16,693 bases of DNA from JBAVEL01 sp049587715 (GCA_049587715.1 JBAVEL010000040.1:1-16693), one strand, 5' to 3'; positions 6,711 to 15,031 are shown, counted from the stretch's first letter. Numbers and translations are program-made. The notes: generated by a model not told the origin, from the sequence alone.

Positions 6711-7934
6711 TCATCGCCCCGGTCCGGGCCAGCGGGTGTCGAACGGTATCTTCCGGCCGCGGAGAAGCAGGTTCCAGTATGCCCACCGGAAGAACATCTT
6801 CCCGTAGTGATTTACTCTGGTTTCGGCGAGGAGTGAGAATGGGCCGATCCCGGGAAAGGGGAACGTGCCCGGAAGCGGCTCCTGGTCGTAGGTGAAGTCG
6901 ATGAGAATCCCCCTGTCGAACCCTGATTCGATGAAGCAGTTTGCATGTCCGTCGTACGACGCCGCAAGGGGGGTTCCTCCCACGGCGTGGAGGATGTTCT
7001 GCGCCAGTGTGCGCGCCTGGTAGTGCACCGCGGACCCGGCTTTGGATGTGGGGAGATTCGTGGCATCGCCGATGACGAAGATGTCGTCAAAGCGTTCCGC
7101 CCGGAGCGTGTGCCTGTGTGTGGGGACGAAGTTCAGTTCATCACCCAGCCCGCTCCTCCCGATTGCCTCGGCTCCCATGTTGACCGGAATTGTGACCAGC
7201 AGATCGAAATCCACCGTCTGCTCATCCCATGAGACGATTGCCTTCCGGTCGGTGTCCACGCGTGCAACGTCGAACTCGGAGGTGAGCCGGATCTCCCTCC
7301 GTTCCAGCAGATCACCCAGGACGGCCGAGGCGCGGGGCTTTGTGAAGGCCCCCGGGAGAGGAGTCACGAAGCGGATCTCAACCCCGGCCCGCATGCCCCG
7401 CTTCCGGAAGTACCAGTCCGCCAGCAGCACGAACTCCAGGGGGGCCACGGGGCACTTGATGGGCATCTCGGCCACGTGAACGACGAGCCGGCCACCCTTC
7501 CAGGCCCCCAGAAAACCCGCGAGAGCTGCGGCGCCTTCGAGGGTATAGAAGTCGAATATGCTGCGATGCCAGAGCCCTTCCGCGAGGCCCTCCGTCTGAT
7601 CGGGGCGGATCCCGCAACCGGTTGCGATGACGAGAAGATCGAAGGGGAGGAGGCGCCCGTCCCGGAGACGCACCCGCTTCCGGTCCGCCTCCACGGCCTC
7701 CACCGCCGAGGCGGCCAGCTCCACGGCCGCGGGAATGAAGCTGCGCAAGGGCCTCAGAACCTCGGGGGGGGAATAGATGCCGAAGGGGATGAAGAGGAGC
7801 CCCGGCTGGTAGCAGTGGTCTTCCCGATCGTCCACAATCGTGATGCGCCAGCCCCGCGGGCCGAGATGCGGAGCCAGCCTGTTCGCCATGATCGTACCGG
7901 CGGTGCCGGCACCGAGAATCACGAGGTTTTTCAA
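6711..7934 (-). CDS. sqr: Sulfide:quinone oxidoreductase-like FAD-dependent oxidoreductase
   Basis: A 407-residue flavoprotein of the SQR/flavocytochrome c sulfide dehydrogenase family, which oxidises sulfide to sulfane sulfur and passes electrons to quinone at the inner face of the membrane. The N-terminal dinucleotide fold has GAGTAG (8-13). The second FAD motif is FVIGDATNLP (286-295) followed by SKAG. Cysteines at 107, 161 (KCPVAPLEF) and 333 (ANCFIESG) match the three conserved SQR cysteines; 161 and 333 would be the redox pair. The C-terminal part is aromatic and amphipathic (about 372-397), fitting monotopic membrane binding. The start is a TTG at 7934, immediately before the KNLVILGAG strand; no ATG or GTG upstream is in frame, and AGGA lies only two bases away, so initiation may be weak. 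Substrate could also be another thiol or polysulfide. Confidence 0.87.
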   Translation of the reverse strand: MKNLVILGAGTAGTIMANRLAPHLGPRGWRITIVDDREDHCYQPGLLFIPFGIYSPPEVLRPLRSFIPAAVELAASAVEAVEADRKRVRLRDGRLLPFDLLVIATGCGIRPDQTEGLAEGLWHRSIFDFYTLEGAAALAGFLGAWKGGRLVVHVAEMPIKCPVAPLEFVLLADWYFRKRGMRAGVEIRFVTPLPGAFTKPRASAVLGDLLERREIRLTSEFDVARVDTDRKAIVSWDEQTVDFDLLVTIPVNMGAEAIGRSGLGDELNFVPTHRHTLRAERFDDIFVIGDATNLPTSKAGSAVHYQARTLAQNILHAVGGTPLAASYDGHANCFIESGFDRGILIDFTYDQEPLPGTFPFPGIGPFSLLAETRVNHYGKMFFRWAYWNLLLRGRKIPFDTRWPGPGR

Positions 7935-8003
7935 GGTCCTGCCACGAGGGTGGTCACGGGCGGGGGTCCGGGATGGTTTGGGTCCGCCGCCATCCGACGC
8001 CCT

Positions 8004-9209
8004 CTATCCCTCGCTCGTCACGATGAACAGCGGCTTCATCTCCAGCCGGTGGTAGGACGGGCGCAGCCGCTCGGTGTTGTAGTACTTGGCCACGTTGACG
8101 AGCTTCTTGGAGCTTGTCACGACGTCAATGGGGACGTTGTCGTACCGCCCGTTCTTGAGGACCACCAGCCGGCCGTGGACTCCCTCCAGCAGAAGATCCA
8201 GGGCCAGGTTGCCGTAGGCCATGGGAACGATGGAATCGATGGCGTCGGGATCCCCGCCCCGGACCATGTAGCCCAGGCGCTGGTTCACCGTGTTGACCGC
8301 CTTCCCGTTGTTGAAGCGGGGAGAGATTTCCTTCAGTTTCTCCGAGACCAGATCGCCGATCCCGCCCAGCTTCTTGTGTCCGTAGGCGTCGGTTGACTCG
8401 CGGGCGAACACCATCTCGCCGCCTTCGAACATGGCTCCCTCCGAGACGATGACGACGGAGTACTTGCTGGGGTTGCTCCTCCGGTCGTACATCATGAGCT
8501 CCGTGAGGTGCTCGATGTGGAAGCGGTATTCCGGGATGACACACCGGTGGGCGGCCCCCGCCATGGTGGGCAGCAGGGCCGTGAAGCCCGCGTAGCGCCC
8601 GAACACCTCCACCACCAGAAACCGCTCATGGGAGCCCGCGGAGGTCCGGAGCGTGTTGGTCATGGTAATGGTGCGGGTGATGCAGGTGCTGAATCCGATG
8701 CAGTAGTCGGTCCCCGGGACGTCGTTGTCCATTGTCTTGGGGATGGCGATCACCTTCACCCCTTCCTTGTAGAGCCGCACACCGTAGCTCAGGGTGTCGT
8801 CCCCTCCGATGGGTATCAGGTAGTCGATGCCGAGGAACGAGAGGTTCTTCAGGATGTCGGGTGTAATATCGTTTGTCTCGTCGGTGTATCTGGACCTGAG
8901 GTGCTCCGGGAGCCCCGCCTTCGGGACCTTGCTCGGGTTGGTGCGGGATGTGTGGAGGAACGTCCCTCCCGTACGCCCTGCTTTGTTCACCCCCTCTTCG
9001 GAAAGGACCTGATAGCAAGAGCTGTTGTCGGCGTCTTTCTCCGGGACCATATCCGTGAGCCCGCCCCAGCCGCGGCGGATGCCGATGACCCGGTACCCCT
9101 CGCGCACGGCACGGATCGTGACCGCCCGGATGGCCGGGTTCAGGCCGGGCACGTCTCCTCCGCCCGTCAGGATGCCGATGACTCCGCGTGAGGTCTTGAT
9201 GTTCGCCAT
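8004..9209 (-). CDS. pfp: 6-phosphofructokinase, probably pyrophosphate-dependent
   Basis: Phosphorylates fructose 6-phosphate to fructose 1,6-bisphosphate, the committed step of glycolysis, in the cytosol. The 401-residue chain has the family's TGGGDVPGLN start (15-24), GGDDT at 135-139 and PKTMDND at 157-163. Known ATP enzymes have GGDGS and PGTIDND; an Asp in the second position and Lys before Thr mark the PPi-using enzymes, since they block the ATP alpha-phosphate and bind PPi. The predicted activity is thus reversible, EC 2.7.1.90. The catalytic Asp of TMDND is present. GGAGG eight bases before the ATG gives a strong ribosome site. It follows the phosphatase gene by 27 bases and precedes the SQR-like gene by about 70. 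Donor prediction rests on two motifs; ATP use is not excluded in this mixed clade. Confidence 0.92.
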   Translation of the reverse strand: MANIKTSRGVIGILTGGGDVPGLNPAIRAVTIRAVREGYRVIGIRRGWGGLTDMVPEKDADNSSCYQVLSEEGVNKAGRTGGTFLHTSRTNPSKVPKAGLPEHLRSRYTDETNDITPDILKNLSFLGIDYLIPIGGDDTLSYGVRLYKEGVKVIAIPKTMDNDVPGTDYCIGFSTCITRTITMTNTLRTSAGSHERFLVVEVFGRYAGFTALLPTMAGAAHRCVIPEYRFHIEHLTELMMYDRRSNPSKYSVVIVSEGAMFEGGEMVFARESTDAYGHKKLGGIGDLVSEKLKEISPRFNNGKAVNTVNQRLGYMVRGGDPDAIDSIVPMAYGNLALDLLLEGVHGRLVVLKNGRYDNVPIDVVTSSKKLVNVAKYYNTERLRPSYHRLEMKPLFIVTSEG

Positions 9210-9236
9210 GTAAGAATCCTCCCGTGTGATGCTCTG

Positions 9237-10967
9237 TCAGATGTCCTTCCGTACCGGGTCGTCCGCGGGCTCGCCGGTTCTCCGGATCACCACGAGCGTG
9301 ATGTCGTCCTGCTGGAGAGCCCCGCCCTGATGGCGCTCCACATCCTTCAGGATGCGGTCCAGGAGCGCCGCGGAGGAGAGCCCGCGGGAACTGCGAAGCA
9401 GGGTCTCCAGCCGGTCCGCCCCGTAGAGCTCGCCCGATGGACTGGATGCCTCGCTCACGCCGTCTGTGTAGAACACAACCTGGTCCCCCGGGGCCAGAGG
9501 TGTGACTCCCTCTTGGAAATCAAACTGGCTCACCACGGCGAGCGGCGGCCCCCCCTCCCGGAGGTGCAGGAGACCCCCCTCCGTGCACACCAGGGGCGGT
9601 TCCTGGCCGCAATTCGTGTAGGCGAGGCGGTGTCGCACAGGATCCAGCCGTGCGTACACGAGGGTGACGAACTTCTCGGGGCTCGTGCTTTCGAAAAGGA
9701 GCGCGTTCGCCCCGCGGACGGCGGCCCCCGGGGTCTCGCCCGGGCGGGTGAGGGCCCGGAGGGTGGCCTGGAGGCCGGCCATGAGCAGAGAGGCGGGCAG
9801 CCCCTTGCCCGAGACGTCACCCAGGCAGAGCACCAGGTCCCCGTCGCCCGGCGTCATGAAATCGAAGTAGTCTCCCCCCACGCTCTGAGCGGGCATGCTC
9901 CTTCCGCAGATTTCGTAGCCCGGCACATGCGGTGAGCTCCGGGGGAGAAGGTCGGTCTGGATGCGCGCGGCAAGGCGCACCTCCTGCTCCATGCGCGCCA
10001 GGGCCTTGTCCCGCTCATACAGCCGGGCATTCTCCACGGCGACCGCGGCGTGCACGGAGAGGGCCGCCACGAACTGCTCGTCGCTCCGCGTAAACAGCAC
10101 GCTCCGCTTGTTCAGAAGCTGGAGCACTCCGATTACCGTGCCCGTCCTGTTCCGGACAGGCATGCAGAGCACGGATCCCGTGCGGAAACCGCTCCTGCGG
10201 TCGAAGTCGGGATCGAAGCGGGGATCGGCATAGGCGTCGGGAATGTTGAGGGACTCACCCGTGACGGCCACATGCCCGGCGATGCCCCGGCCCAGGGGAA
10301 GCCGGACCTCCTCCAGGCGGCTTTCGCGCAATACCTTGGACCAGAGTTCCCCCCGGGTTTCGTCCACCAGGTAGAGCGTGCCGGCCCCGCAATCCACGAT
10401 GCGCATGGCCACATCCACGACGGTGGCCAGCACCCGGTCCAGATCCAGCGTGGAGTTGACGTTCCGGGCCGCCTCCAGCAGGTCCTCCAGGCGCCGCACT
10501 TCCGCGTCCATCTCCTGGCGGGTGGCCACCAGTTCCTGGATGAAGAGGTTGTTCACGGATCGGAGCCGGAGACTCAGGACAATCAGCAGGCGGTCGGCGA
10601 AGGCGCGGCTCTCACCCAGAAGCTGGAGGAAAAACCCCCGCTGGAGGGTGAAGAGAATGCAGTCCTCCGCCGCCACGGCGGTGGCGGAGCGGGGCCTCCC
10701 GTCGATCAGTTCCAGTTCCCCGAAGAAATCCCCCTCGTGGAGCAGCGCCAGAAGCCGCTCGCCCCCGTCCGCCAGGGGTTTCAGGATTTTCACCCGTCCC
10801 CGGACGATCAGGTAGAGGTCCTCTCCCTCGCTCTCGTGCCGGATGATCACCTCGCCCGTCCGGTAGACGTGCTCCTGCATGTAGGGAAGGATGAGGCCGT
10901 ACTCCTCCTCGTCCAGAGTCTCAAACAGGACGTTGTACCGGAGCCGGTCGGCGATGGTGGGGCTCAC
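9237..10967 (-). CDS. Cyclic-nucleotide-binding, GAF and PP2C (SpoIIE-type) serine phosphatase
   Basis: A 576-residue cytoplasmic signalling enzyme. Residues about 10-135 form a cNMP-binding (CRP-like) domain with the phosphate-binding cassette FGELELIDGRPRSATA (82-97). A helix (140-168) leads to a GAF domain (about 170-316). The rest is a SpoIIE/RsbU-type PP2C phosphatase with metal-binding acids in GGDYFDF (Asp366), GDVSGKG (Asp384), FYTDGVSEAS (Asp502) and QQDDIT (Asp554/555), all intact. Such proteins usually dephosphorylate an anti-anti-sigma (STAS) protein, but no STAS or anti-sigma gene is in the window, so the target is unknown. The start is a GTG at 10967 with AGGGG eight bases upstream. 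It lies 49 bases after the OPT gene and just before pfp, so it is probably co-transcribed with metabolic genes. Confidence 0.93.
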   Translation of the reverse strand: MSPTIADRLRYNVLFETLDEEEYGLILPYMQEHVYRTGEVIIRHESEGEDLYLIVRGRVKILKPLADGGERLLALLHEGDFFGELELIDGRPRSATAVAAEDCILFTLQRGFFLQLLGESRAFADRLLIVLSLRLRSVNNLFIQELVATRQEMDAEVRRLEDLLEAARNVNSTLDLDRVLATVVDVAMRIVDCGAGTLYLVDETRGELWSKVLRESRLEEVRLPLGRGIAGHVAVTGESLNIPDAYADPRFDPDFDRRSGFRTGSVLCMPVRNRTGTVIGVLQLLNKRSVLFTRSDEQFVAALSVHAAVAVENARLYERDKALARMEQEVRLAARIQTDLLPRSSPHVPGYEICGRSMPAQSVGGDYFDFMTPGDGDLVLCLGDVSGKGLPASLLMAGLQATLRALTRPGETPGAAVRGANALLFESTSPEKFVTLVYARLDPVRHRLAYTNCGQEPPLVCTEGGLLHLREGGPPLAVVSQFDFQEGVTPLAPGDQVVFYTDGVSEASSPSGELYGADRLETLLRSSRGLSSAALLDRILKDVERHQGGALQQDDITLVVIRRTGEPADDPVRKDI

Positions 10968-11016
10968 GGCATCACCCCCTGTGATCGACGCAGGGGGCCG
11001 GTCCCTGGATCCAGGC

Positions 11017-12996
11017 TCATTTCTGATGTCCCCTCATGGAATCGAACAGGGCATAACCCGCCAGGAGAATGAACATGCCCAGCCCCGCCAGCTCCCCCAG
11101 GTGCGACTCGGCGAAGGCCGCGTTGTACCAGTTGACTCCCCCGAATCGGAGGAATGCGCTCAGGACCCCGAACAGAGAGCCCCCGGCGATGAAACCGGAG
11201 GCGATGAGGGTGCCCCGGGCCGAACGGGCCGCATTCAGCTTCTCGTCCTTCGAGCGGGAGGAGACCCACCAGGCCACGAGTCCTCCGAAGACCAGCGGCG
11301 TGTTCAGCTCCTGGGGGATGTACATCCCCAGGGCAAAGGCGAGCGGGGGGATGTTGATCATGGTCAGGATGAGGGAGATGGCCGCTCCCACAAGGTACAG
11401 CATCCAGGGGGCGGGTGTATTGGACATGAGCGGCTGAATCACCGCGGCCATGGCGTTCGCCTGGGGGGCGGCAAGGGCGTTCTCCCCCTTGAACCCGTAG
11501 GTCTCGTTCAGAATGAGGATGACGCCGGCCACCGAAGCGGCCGAGACCAGGACTCCCAGGAACTTCCAGCTTTCCTGCTTCTTCGGAGTGGAGCCCAGCC
11601 AGTACCCGATCTTCAGGTCCGTGATGAAGCCCCCGGCCACCGAGAGGGCGGTGCAGACAACGCCGCCGATGATGAGGGCGCTCACCATGCCGGATGTGCC
11701 CGAGAGCCCCACCTGCACCAGCACGAAGGAGGAGAGAATGAGCGTCATGAGGGTCATCCCGGAGACGGGGTTGGTGCCCACGATGGCGATGGCGTTGGCC
11801 GCCACAGTTGTGAAGAGGAACGAAATCACGAGAACGATCAATAGTCCCACCAGAGCATGCGTCACGTTGAAGACCACCCCGCCGTAGAAGAAGACGAACA
11901 GCATGAGGGCGGTGAGCAGGATCAGGAGCACGTTGAAGGTCATCCGGAGATCGGTCTGCCAGCGAATGCTCTCGCCGGGGCTCCCCGAGCGCTTGCCGAA
12001 TATCTCGGCTGCGGCGAGCCGGAATGCCCCCCCGATGATCCGGGAAGACCGGAGAATGCCGATGATGCCCGCCATGGCGATGCCCCCGATGCCGATCTGC
12101 CGCACATAGTTCCGGAAGATCTCCTCCGCGCTCATGTCGGCGATGAGCTTGCCTGCCGTGGGCCCCAGGGGGGCCTGCAGCGAGCCGCCGATCTCGTGGA
12201 AGAGCGGGATGAAGACGAACCAGGAGAGGAAGGAGCCCGCCGCGATGATGGCGGAGTAGCGGAGCCCCACGATGTAGCCCAGCCCGAAGACCATGGCCGA
12301 CACGTTCAGCTTGGCCACGATCTTGAGCCGGTCGGCAATGTCGGCCCCCCAGGAGAACATCCGCGTGGTGATCACCTCGGCCCAGAGACCGAAGGTGGTG
12401 AACAGGAAGTCAAAGACCCCGCCGATGAGCCCCGACACGACGAGCACGACGGCCTGGGATCCCCCCTTCTCCCCGGCCACCAGCACCTCCGTGGTGGCCG
12501 TGGCTTCGGGGAAGGGGAACTTCCCGTGCATGTCCTTCACGAAGTACTTGCGGAAGGGAATCAGGAACAGGATTCCCAGGCAGCCGCCCAGCAGGGATGC
12601 CAGGAACACCTGATAGAAGGTGGAAGGGAGGTCCAGGATATAGAGGGCCGGGATGGTGAAGATGGCCCCTGCCACGATCACCCCCGAACAGGCCCCGATG
12701 GACTGGATGATGACGTTCTGTCCCAGGGATTCTTTCCTGTTGAACACCGCCGAGAGCCCCACGGCCAGGATGGCGATGGGAATGGCGGCCTCGAACACCT
12801 GGCCGATCTTCAGGCCGGAGTAGGCCGCCGCGGCCGAGAAGATTACGGCCATCACGAGACCCCATCCCACGGACCAGGGCGTCACCTCCCTCGCCGGGCG
12901 GTCCGGGGGCATGAGGGGCTGGTAGGTTTCGCCTTCCTTCAGTTCCCTGTAGGCGTTGGGGGGAAGGCCGCTCGATCCGGCGGATGGGGCTTGCAT
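11017..12996 (-). CDS. OPT family oligopeptide transporter
   Basis: A 659-residue polytopic inner-membrane protein of the OPT family, importing small peptides or, in some members, metal chelates. About 14-16 hydrophobic segments are visible. Family signatures include the N-terminal NAYRELKEGETYQPL stretch, AAYSGLKIGQVFEAAIPIAIL (57-77), VIIQSIGACSGVIVAGAIF, and the FPFPEATATTEVL loop. The open frame runs to 13293, but its first 99 residues are low-complexity and overlap pepT. I place the start at the ATG at 12996, which has GGGAG seven bases upstream and gives the N-terminus expected for bacterial OPT proteins. It follows pepT by 52 bases; with a peptidase immediately upstream, peptide uptake is the likely job. 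A short palindrome, CCTGGATCCAGG, lies just past its stop (11004-11015). Confidence 0.94.
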   Translation of the reverse strand: MQAPSAGSSGLPPNAYRELKEGETYQPLMPPDRPAREVTPWSVGWGLVMAVIFSAAAAYSGLKIGQVFEAAIPIAILAVGLSAVFNRKESLGQNVIIQSIGACSGVIVAGAIFTIPALYILDLPSTFYQVFLASLLGGCLGILFLIPFRKYFVKDMHGKFPFPEATATTEVLVAGEKGGSQAVVLVVSGLIGGVFDFLFTTFGLWAEVITTRMFSWGADIADRLKIVAKLNVSAMVFGLGYIVGLRYSAIIAAGSFLSWFVFIPLFHEIGGSLQAPLGPTAGKLIADMSAEEIFRNYVRQIGIGGIAMAGIIGILRSSRIIGGAFRLAAAEIFGKRSGSPGESIRWQTDLRMTFNVLLILLTALMLFVFFYGGVVFNVTHALVGLLIVLVISFLFTTVAANAIAIVGTNPVSGMTLMTLILSSFVLVQVGLSGTSGMVSALIIGGVVCTALSVAGGFITDLKIGYWLGSTPKKQESWKFLGVLVSAASVAGVILILNETYGFKGENALAAPQANAMAAVIQPLMSNTPAPWMLYLVGAAISLILTMINIPPLAFALGMYIPQELNTPLVFGGLVAWWVSSRSKDEKLNAARSARGTLIASGFIAGGSLFGVLSAFLRFGGVNWYNAAFAESHLGELAGLGMFILLAGYALFDSMRGHQK

Positions 12997-13048
12997 CGGG
13001 ATGCTCCCGTTCTTGGTTGCTGATAGGGTGTGTTCGCTTTCGGGGGGC

Positions 13049-14302
13049 TCAGTCGGGATGTTCCGTCCAGACACGCGCCAGGTGGATGACGGTCTCCACC
13101 GATTGTTCCATCCCCGCCACGGAGAGCCATTCGGTGGGGCCGTGGTAGTTCTGTCCGCCTGTGAAGATGTTCGGGGTGGGAAGTCCGCGTTCGGTAAGAC
13201 GGGAGCCGTCCGTTCCTCCCCGGATGGGGACCCAGCGCGGCTCGAGCCCGGCCCGCCGCGTCGCCTCCCAGAGGCAGTCCAGCACGCGGGCATCGCCGCC
13301 CATGTGGTCCTTCATGTTCCGGTACTGCTCCACGATCTTCAGCTCGATCCGGGCTTTCGGATGAAGGGGGCGGACCTCGGCGATGATGGCTTCCAGCTTT
13401 CCCTTCAGAACTTCCAGCCCGGGTGTCTGGAAATCGCGGAGGAGGATCTTGAGCGTGGATTGCGCCTCTTCTCCGTGCAGTCCATGGGGATGGATGTAGG
13501 GTTCGTACCCCTCGGTGGTCTCGGGGGCGATATCCTTCGGCATCCGGACGATGATGTCCGCCATGGCCCGCAGGGAGTTCACCATGATCCCCTTTGCGCT
13601 CCCGGGGTGGATGTTCCGCCCGTAGACGGTGATCACGGCCTGGTTGGCGCTGAAGGTCTCCTTGTTGAGTTCTCCGGGCGTGTCTCCATCCACCGTGTAG
13701 GCGAATGCGGCCCCGAACCGGGAGATGTCGAAGTGCCTGGTGCCCGCGCCGACCTCCTCGTCGGGTGTGAAGGCCACCCGGATATCTCCATGGGGAATGC
13801 GCGGATCGGCGGCCATACGCTGGAGGGCGGTCATGATGATGGCGATGCCCGCCTTGTTGTCCGCCCCCAGCAGCGTGGTTCCGTCGGAAGTGACGATCGT
13901 CCCGCCCAGATTGTGCGCCAGCTCCGGGTTCTCGGAGGCACGGATGACCACCGAGCTGTCACCGGGGAGGGTGATGTCCCCCCCCGTGTAGGTGAGGACC
14001 TGCGGCTTCACACCCGCGCCGCTGGCCGACGGGGAGGTGTCCACGTGTGCGATGAGCCCGATCACCGGGACGCGCCCGCGCGCCGGGTGGCCCGCGGGAA
14101 GACCGGATGCGAGCGTGGCCGTCACGTATCCGAAGGAGTCGATGGAGGCGTCCGGAAGGCCCAGCTCCTTGAGCTCCTCCACAAGGAAATTCAGAAGGTC
14201 GAACTGCTTCGCGGTGCTCGGATAGGTGGAGGAATCCTCGCTGGATTGCGTGTCAATCCGGGCGTACCGCAGGAAGCGTTCGAGAGCGGTCTGGCTGGTC
14301 AT
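13049..14302 (-). CDS. pepT: Peptidase T (tripeptide aminopeptidase)
   Basis: A cytosolic M20-family zinc peptidase that removes the N-terminal residue from tripeptides. The 417-residue length matches PepT. Active-site elements are all present: AHVDTS with His86 and catalytic Asp88, GADNKAG with bridging Asp148, TPDEEVGAG with Glu182 and Glu183, VDGD with Asp205, and the NYHGPTEW histidine near the end. The dimerisation domain lies at about 215-325, with PIRGGTDGSRLT after it. The frame is open to 15193, far past the real start. I chose the ATG at 14302, with GAGGAG four to five bases before it, because the family N-terminus (ALERFLRYARIDTQS) starts there. It is the first gene of the seven-gene minus-strand run and is divergent from the FKBP gene. 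Confidence 0.95.
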   Translation of the reverse strand: MTSQTALERFLRYARIDTQSSEDSSTYPSTAKQFDLLNFLVEELKELGLPDASIDSFGYVTATLASGLPAGHPARGRVPVIGLIAHVDTSPSASGAGVKPQVLTYTGGDITLPGDSSVVIRASENPELAHNLGGTIVTSDGTTLLGADNKAGIAIIMTALQRMAADPRIPHGDIRVAFTPDEEVGAGTRHFDISRFGAAFAYTVDGDTPGELNKETFSANQAVITVYGRNIHPGSAKGIMVNSLRAMADIIVRMPKDIAPETTEGYEPYIHPHGLHGEEAQSTLKILLRDFQTPGLEVLKGKLEAIIAEVRPLHPKARIELKIVEQYRNMKDHMGGDARVLDCLWEATRRAGLEPRWVPIRGGTDGSRLTERGLPTPNIFTGGQNYHGPTEWLSVAGMEQSVETVIHLARVWTEHPD

Positions 14303-14339
14303 GGTCTCCTCATCCTGGGTTGTGCATCGCGCAGGGCAG

Positions 14340-14382
14340 CCTGCGAGCGGGATCCCGCAGGCGGGGACATGGAGGTCCCGCC
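14340..14382 (-). promoter_or_regulatory. Tandem hairpins in the pepT leader
   Basis: Two adjoining inverted repeats lie 38-80 bases upstream of the pepT start. CCTGC-GA-GCGGGATCCCGCAGG (14340-14361) contains a perfect 12-bp palindrome GCGGGATCCCGC. The second, GGCGGGGAC-ATGGAG-GTCCCGCC (14360-14382), forms a stem with one extra G. On the pepT mRNA they would fold as two strong 5' stem-loops that share two bases. No T-tract follows, so a role in stability or translation control is possible but unproven. Confidence 0.4.
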
Positions 14383-14449
14383 GCACAGGGGTTCGCCGTC
14401 CAAGATAACCACTTGGGGCCAAAAAGAAAACAGCACGGCGCGTGTGGAT

Positions 14450-14478
14450 TTGCACCAGAGAGGGGGTTTCCCTACCTT
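14450..14478 (+). promoter_or_regulatory. Weak candidate promoter for the FKBP gene
   Basis: TTGCAC (14450-14455) and TACCTT (14473-14478) are spaced by 17 bases, about 45 bases before the FKBP start codon. Each box matches only three of six sigma-70 consensus positions. It is the best pair I find in the divergent pepT/FKBP region. Confidence 0.3.
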
Positions 14479-14521
14479 CGGAGCATTCCTTGACATCTTG
14501 CCACAATCCGCCGGGAACCGT

Positions 14522-14971
14522 ATGAAAGCCCTTTTCGTTGCGGCGGGTATCGCCGCCGCCCTCCAGGGATGCAACTCCACCCGGACATACCCGGGAGAGC
14601 AGACCACGATGGAGATCCGGACCACGGCCTCGGGCCTGAAGTACATCGAGATGGCGGAGGGGGCGGGGGAGTCCCCCGTGCGGGGCTCTCTCGTGACCGT
14701 CCACTATACGGGGTACCTTCTGGACGGAAAGAAGTTTGACAGCTCGGTGGACCGGAACCAGCCGTTTACCTTCATCATCGGAGAGGGACAGGTCATCCGG
14801 GGATGGGATGAAGGCGTGATGACCATGAAACCGGGCGGCAAGCGGAAGCTCATCATACCGCCGCAGCTCGGGTACGGGGAGCGGGGGGCGGGAGGGGTGA
14901 TACCCCCCCGCGCGGACCTGATCTTTGACGTGGAGCTCCTCTCGGTGGAGCGGGCGAACGGGAACCAGTGA
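14522..14971 (+). CDS. FKBP-type peptidyl-prolyl cis-trans isomerase, lipoprotein
   Basis: Speeds proline isomerisation during folding of proteins outside the cytoplasm. The 149-residue product begins with a lipoprotein signal ending in the lipobox L14-Q-G-C17, so Cys17 should be lipidated and the enzyme tethered to a membrane facing the periplasm. The FKBP domain (about 36-142) is complete: HYTGYLLDGKKFDSS, the active-site GQVIRGWDEGV with Trp95, and LGYGERG/GGVIPPRADLIFDVELL. The Tyr, Phe, Asp, Ile and Trp residues that line the FKBP pocket are present. The frame is open far upstream to 12956, but that part is antisense to pepT and is a shadow; GGGA six bases before the ATG at 14522 supports the chosen start. 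The open frame continues after its TGA into a beta-barrel relic. Confidence 0.93.
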   Translation: MKALFVAAGIAAALQGCNSTRTYPGEQTTMEIRTTASGLKYIEMAEGAGESPVRGSLVTVHYTGYLLDGKKFDSSVDRNQPFTFIIGEGQVIRGWDEGVMTMKPGGKRKLIIPPQLGYGERGAGGVIPPRADLIFDVELLSVERANGNQ

Positions 14972-15031
14972 GGCGGCGGAGGCGTCTGGGGGGATTCCGG
15001 GGGCCCCGGCGGGTTTCTCGGCAGGGAGGCC

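Noticed and set aside
7476..8396. 306-residue plus-strand frame opposite the SQR-like and pfp genes
   Set aside because: It spans two convincing minus-strand genes and has no protein features of its own.
10050..11072. Long plus-strand frame over the phosphatase gene
   Set aside because: It lies opposite intact cNMP, GAF and PP2C coding sequence and has no recognisable domain or ribosome site.
11857..13023. 388-residue plus-strand frame over the OPT gene
   Set aside because: The His/Glu/Gly/Asp-rich translation is what the complement of a hydrophobic membrane protein gives; it is a shadow.
12956..14971. 671-residue plus-strand open frame ending in FKBP
   Set aside because: Only the last 149 codons are real. 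The rest is antisense to pepT and OPT and reads as Gly/His/Asp-rich sequence without domains, a common effect of high GC.
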